Below are positions 6,992-9,903 of a stretch of DNA of 9,903 nucleotides, one piece after another; the stretch's first letter is position 1; every line of letters starts with the position of its first letter. The notes beneath the pieces were generated by a model. It worked only from the letters and a program-made list of their open reading frames with translations, searched no databases and was not told the DNA's origin. This DNA is from Burkholderiales bacterium UBA4615 (GTDB lineage Bacteria > Pseudomonadota > Gammaproteobacteria > Burkholderiales > Burkholderiaceae_E), in the NCBI GenBank assembly GCA_002386465.1, contig DGIT01000118.1, positions 7,985 through 17,887 on the forward strand, given 5' to 3'. The position numbers were made by a program, and so were the translations under genes.

Positions 6992-8017
6992 ATGCGTGAC
7001 CGACCTCCCATCCCATCCGGCCTCTTCCCGCCTCGGCGCCTTCTCGCAGGCGTGGCAGTCGCTGTCGCGTTGGTCGGTTGCAGCGGCTCCACCCTGGTCG
7101 ACCCCGTGTACCCCGCCTTGGAGCAGCTCTCCAGCGTGGCCCGGTGCGACCTGACGGCCACCGCAGGCACCTGCGTCTCTCGAGACGCCGGCCTGGGAGT
7201 GCTGGTGCGGTTCACCCAGGGGCAGAGTCGCAACTACGTCGTGTCGATCGAGAACACCTACTACGCCAACAGGATCTACGCCTGCGACCCCGTTCAAGTC
7301 GGGTCCTGCAGCTATCTCGCCTACGTCGGCGCCAGCACCGGGATCAGCCAGCTCCTCGAGGCCAACGGACTGCTCTACGTCGCGGTCCAGAACGGGCAGA
7401 TCCTCCGATGCGACCCCACCGTCGTGGACAGCTGCGTGCAGATCTACCGCGATCCGAATTCGACGGCGGTCGACTCCCTGACCTACGGCAACGGCACGCT
7501 CTATGCGGGCATGGACGACGGGAGAATCCTGAGCTGCAATCCGGCCACAGCGAATGCGTGCTCGTTGCTGAACCAGGGGGGCGGCAAGGTCCAGACCCTG
7601 CTGTTCGCGAACAACCGGCTGTATGCCGGACTGAACGACTACCAGGGCACCCTGTGGAGTTGCGACCCGGTCGCGACGAACAGCTGCCTCGACCTGAACA
7701 AGGCGGGCAAGACGGCCCAGTACACGGCGATGACCTTCATCGGGAACCGGATCTTCGCGGGAGTCAGCGGTTCGACCAATTTTGGTCCCACGATCCTGTG
7801 GAACTGCGACCCGAATGTAGCGAACAGCTGCCTCACCGTGTTCGACTCGGACCGGGACGTGCCCGGTGACAAGAGCCAATTTCAATCCGGACCGTTCGGC
7901 ATCCAGGCGTCGGGGGAACGCGTCTTCTTCACTGACCGCGTCGACCAGACCGACAAACTCTATTCCTGCGATCCCAACACCGCCAGCAGTTGCTACAGGT
8001 TTCAGGTATTCAATTGA
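6992..8017 (+). CDS. Lipoprotein with seven cysteine-pair repeats, predicted disulfide-stapled beta-propeller
   Basis: 341 residues; no named family recognised. A basic n-region and hydrophobic core lead to the lipobox ALVGC with the lipidated Cys30; the following Ser fits outer-membrane sorting. The rest is a regular repeat: a strand ending in L/I-Y/W-x-C, then D/N-P, and a second Cys. The pairs are Cys52/61, 98/106, 140/148, 182/190, 224/232, 272/280 and 326/334. The last six are exactly C-x7-C and the first is C-x8-C. Starts are 46, 42, 42, 42, 48 and 54 residues apart. Between pairs each unit has a LYAG/LYVA/IFAG strand, as in YWTD-, NHL- or SMP30-like propeller blades. Seven units of about 42-54 residues fit a seven-bladed propeller with one disulfide per blade, folded outside the cytoplasm. 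Blade fold and disulfides are inferred from spacing. No catalytic or metal-binding motif is apparent; a binding or scaffold role is likely. It stands between two other predicted surface lipoproteins on the same strand. Confidence 0.88.
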   Translation: MRDRPPIPSGLFPPRRLLAGVAVAVALVGCSGSTLVDPVYPALEQLSSVARCDLTATAGTCVSRDAGLGVLVRFTQGQSRNYVVSIENTYYANRIYACDPVQVGSCSYLAYVGASTGISQLLEANGLLYVAVQNGQILRCDPTVVDSCVQIYRDPNSTAVDSLTYGNGTLYAGMDDGRILSCNPATANACSLLNQGGGKVQTLLFANNRLYAGLNDYQGTLWSCDPVATNSCLDLNKAGKTAQYTAMTFIGNRIFAGVSGSTNFGPTILWNCDPNVANSCLTVFDSDRDVPGDKSQFQSGPFGIQASGERVFFTDRVDQTDKLYSCDPNTASSCYRFQVFN

Positions 8018-8181
8018 CGGGGCGGCAGCGCTCGCCGCGATCCCCACCGGCGGCGCGTCGATCGCGTGAAGCCGGATGTGTCGCAGCCGGACAGAAACCG
8101 TCAGGCGCTGCCTATAGCCTCGTCCAACATCACGCCCCGGGCATGCCCCGGAGCGCCCGCGACACTCGGAAGGGAGTCCCC
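8018..8181. other. Gap between the second and third lipoprotein genes
   Basis: Besides the 44-bp repeat copy, this 164-bp gap holds TATAGC at 8113-8118, a possible -10 hexamer without a well-spaced -35, and a small CCGGG/CCCGG hairpin at 8137-8151 that includes the palindrome GGGCATGCCC. The tandem 10-bp box found before the other two lipoprotein genes is absent, so this gene may depend on read-through or a different promoter. Confidence 0.4.
8022..8065 (+). repeat. 44-bp repeat, extragenic copy just after the C-x7-C lipoprotein gene
   Basis: This copy begins four bases after the stop at 8017 and matches 4411-4454 at 42 of 44 positions; both differences are single substitutions. Read in the frame of the original it encodes AAALAAIPTGGASIA, then a TGA, and it is out of frame with the preceding gene, so it is not a translated extension of it. 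It is bounded on the right by GATCGC, which pairs with GCGATC at 8037-8042. It may be a remnant of a lost paralogue of the large lipoprotein gene, a recombination scar, or a DNA/RNA element kept for its own structure. Confidence 0.85.
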
Positions 8182-9903
8182 ATGGCATTCGCCAACCAGC
8201 CGCTTCGACGCCCCGCCGCCCGGACCGGCATGCTCGGTACCCTGCTCACGTCATGGCGCTTTCTCGCGCTCGCCGCGGGTCTCACCCTGGCGGCTTGCAG
8301 CGGTTCGGATTCGGGTTCCGGCTCCGACACACGACCAGGGCTCGGCGTGGTTTTACCCGGCGCTGTGGCGCCCGCCACGCCGTTCGGCTTCGTGGGAAGC
8401 CAGTTCCAGAGTTACACGGTCCCTGTGACCGGTTGGTATTTCCTGGATGCGCAGGGCGCGCAGGGGGGCGCGGCCAGCAACGGCAGCCATCAAGGCGGCA
8501 AGGGCGCGTGGATGCAGGGCTATGCGTACCTGCAGCAGGGCGCGGTGCTGCGCATCGCGGTGGGCGGCGCGGGCGGGGTCGGGCAGAACGACGGGAACAA
8601 CGTGAGCGGGGGCGGCGGCGGTGGCGGCTCGTCGATCGTGCTCAGCAGCGGTTCCGTGAATACGCTCTCGTCGTCGGATATTCCCTTGCTGATCGCAGGC
8701 GGCGGCGGCGGCGCTGCGGCGAACTACGACGGTTCCCCGGGTTTGACGTCTGAGCGGGCTGGTCGCCCCAACGAGGGGGTCAACGGCAGTGGCGCTGGGG
8801 TGGGTGCGGACCCGTATGGCGGCGCCGGAGGAGCGGGCTATCGCACCGATGGCGGCACCCATCTGGAAGGCGGTGCCGGGTCCACTTTGTTGTCCTATGG
8901 CGGGCAGGCCTACCTGAGCGGCAACAGCGGAGGCGCTTCAACAAACCGCGGGGGCGACGGGGGTTGGGGCGGTGGCGGCGAAGGCGGCCCGGCAGTCAGC
9001 AGCTTGACCAAGAACAGGGATGGCGGTGGCGGCGGTGGCGGGGGCTACAGCGGTGGCGGTGGCGGAGTCAACCAGGGCGATGGCGCAGGTGGCGGCGGCT
9101 CGTATGTTGCCGGGGTCGTGAACACCACGCTGAGCCTCGCCATTGCGGGAAATCGCAGTGGTGATGGTGTGGTGACGATCACCCCGGTTAGCACGGCTCC
9201 GGTCATCCAGCAGCCGGCCAACCAGCAGGTGGCGATCGGACAGGCGGTGACGCTGGGGCCGGTGTACGACGACCCCACGGGTCAGACGACGTATCAGTGG
9301 ATGAAGGATGGCGTGGTGCTGGTGGGCCAGACGAGCGCCACGCTGAGCATCGCAGCGTTCCAGTTCACCGACTCGGGCGGCTACCAGGCGATCGTGCAGC
9401 AGGGCGTGGCCACCTCGATCACGCAGCCCGCATTCCTGAGTCCCTCGACCCCGCTGTCCACGCTGCAAGCCTGGGGTAGTAACAACGATGGCGAACTGGG
9501 CCAGGGGAATACGAACGATTACTTCTCGCCGGTGCAGGTGGAGCGTGACGTGCTGACCATGACCGCGGCGGGTGGGGGAGTCTACACATCGGGCTACTCC
9601 CTGTTTGTGAAGCGGGACGGGACGCTTTGGGGCGTGGGCGGCAACGGCCATGGCCAGTTGGGGTTGGGGGACGAGAACTGGCGCTACTCGCCGGTGCAAG
9701 TGAGCAGCGACGTGGTGGCGGTGGCAGCGGCTTTAGGCCACTCCCTGTTCGTGAAGCGTGACGGGTCGCTCTGGGCCATGGGCAAGAACAATGATGGCCA
9801 GTTGGGCCAGGGGGACACGACGGATCGCAACTTTCCGGTGCAAGTGACCACCGGCGTGGTGGCGGTGGCGGCGGGAGCCAACCACACCCTGTTCGTGAAG
9901 CGC
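8182..9903 (+). CDS. Lipoprotein with glycine-rich, Ig-like and RCC1 repeat domains, C-terminus outside the window
   Basis: The frame is open from the ATG at 8182 to the right edge, 574 codons. AGGGAG at 8171-8176 supports the start. The signal peptide ends LTLAAC with the lipidated Cys39, followed by a Ser/Gly/Asp linker. Residues about 65-330 are glycine-rich. They open with YTVPVTGWYFLDAQGAQGG and continue with a GGKGAW...LRIAVGGAGG block, the pattern of the ALK/LTK-type glycine-rich domain seen in animal receptors and many bacterial surface proteins. Residues about 338-412 are an Ig-like domain (QPANQQVAIGQAVTL, YQWMKDG and DSGGYQAIV). From Trp431 RCC1-type propeller repeats begin (WGSNNDGELGQG, WGVGGNGHGQLGLG, WAMGKNNDGQLGQG), each followed by PVQV and H/YxLFVKRDG. 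Three repeats are seen before the edge; RCC1 propellers usually have seven. Ser after Cys39 fits outer-membrane anchoring. Adhesion or ligand binding is inferred from the architecture; no enzyme motif is visible. Confidence 0.88.
   Translation, partial: MAFANQPLRRPAARTGMLGTLLTSWRFLALAAGLTLAACSGSDSGSGSDTRPGLGVVLPGAVAPATPFGFVGSQFQSYTVPVTGWYFLDAQGAQGGAASNGSHQGGKGAWMQGYAYLQQGAVLRIAVGGAGGVGQNDGNNVSGGGGGGGSSIVLSSGSVNTLSSSDIPLLIAGGGGGAAANYDGSPGLTSERAGRPNEGVNGSGAGVGADPYGGAGGAGYRTDGGTHLEGGAGSTLLSYGGQAYLSGNSGGASTNRGGDGGWGGGGEGGPAVSSLTKNRDGGGGGGGGYSGGGGGVNQGDGAGGGGSYVAGVVNTTLSLAIAGNRSGDGVVTITPVSTAPVIQQPANQQVAIGQAVTLGPVYDDPTGQTTYQWMKDGVVLVGQTSATLSIAAFQFTDSGGYQAIVQQGVATSITQPAFLSPSTPLSTLQAWGSNNDGELGQGNTNDYFSPVQVERDVLTMTAAGGGVYTSGYSLFVKRDGTLWGVGGNGHGQLGLGDENWRYSPVQVSSDVVAVAAALGHSLFVKRDGSLWAMGKNNDGQLGQGDTTDRNFPVQVTTGVVAVAAGANHTLFVKR
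9022..9066 (+). repeat. GGY-codon tandem tract in the glycine-rich domain
   Basis: A run of GGC/GGT/GGG codons, interrupted by one Tyr-Ser, encodes an almost pure glycine stretch. Units of 3 or 6 bases (GGTGGC) can slip during replication, changing loop length without breaking the frame. Confidence 0.7.
9601..9903 (+). repeat. 144-bp tandem repeats encoding RCC1 blades
   Basis: The LFVKR codons begin at 9601, 9745 and 9889, exactly 144 bp (48 residues) apart, and the blade Trp codons at 9628 and 9772 keep the same spacing. Nucleotide identity is visibly high between units (GTGAAGCG, GATGGCCAGTTGG and CCGGTGCAAGTG recur), suggesting recent duplication or gene conversion. The array continues past the edge. 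Confidence 0.85.

Noticed and set aside
7866..8069. Possible frameshift joining the C-x7-C lipoprotein to the following IPTGGASIA fragment
   Set aside because: The seventh Cys pair ends seven residues before the stop, so the propeller is complete. The frame containing the fragment overlaps the gene only as a shadow, and no slippery sequence is seen at the junction.
6785..8188. Long open frame of 467 codons on the minus strand across the C-x7-C lipoprotein gene
   Set aside because: Same reasoning: an Arg/Ala/Val-rich antisense shadow that crosses gene boundaries and carries no recognisable domain. The plus-strand gene has seven regular repeats.
8938..9699. Minus-strand open frame of 253 codons opposite the glycine-rich/Ig/RCC1 gene
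   Set aside because: It is the complement of repetitive GC-rich codons, His/Arg/Ala-rich and without motifs.

Overview
The window is GC-rich DNA (roughly two-thirds G+C, strong G/C preference at third codon positions) from a bacterium. RsuA and DUF924 relatives, an FNR/Anr-like box and three lipobox signal peptides point to a Gram-negative Pseudomonadota member, most likely beta- or gammaproteobacterial. That placement is inferred from protein character only. I see no tRNA, rRNA, CRISPR array, transposase or integrase.

Left part (1-2909, all minus strand). A P2-type cation-transporting ATPase lacks its C-terminal part at the left edge. Upstream of it lies a classical short-chain dehydrogenase/reductase (SDR). 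The two share an ATGA stop/start overlap, so they are probably one translationally coupled operon. An FNR/Anr/CRP-superfamily-like box (2099-2112) and a plausibly spaced -10 element precede the SDR gene, suggesting low-oxygen control. Next comes rsuA, for a 16S rRNA pseudouridine synthase.

Middle (2965-3501, plus strand). A DUF924 protein is transcribed divergently from rsuA across a 55-bp gap.

Right part (3703-9903, plus strand). Three consecutive genes encode predicted lipoproteins that I cannot match to a described system. (1) A 993-residue protein has a long hydrophobic Gly/Ala-rich segment framed by two cysteines, followed by long predicted helices and a Cys-containing, probably beta-rich C-terminal half. 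(2) A 341-residue protein consists of seven cysteine-pair repeats, six of them exactly C-x7-C, and looks like a disulfide-stapled seven-bladed propeller. (3) A protein cut by the right edge combines an ALK-like glycine-rich domain, an Ig-like domain and RCC1 propeller repeats with an exact 144-bp period. All three have Gly or Ser after the lipid-attachment Cys, which fits outer-membrane sorting. Similar tandem 10-bp boxes precede genes 1 and 2. A near-identical 44-bp copy of a gene 1 coding segment lies just after gene 2. The group looks like an accessory cell-surface locus (adhesion, envelope interaction or toxin-like activity); its function is inference only.
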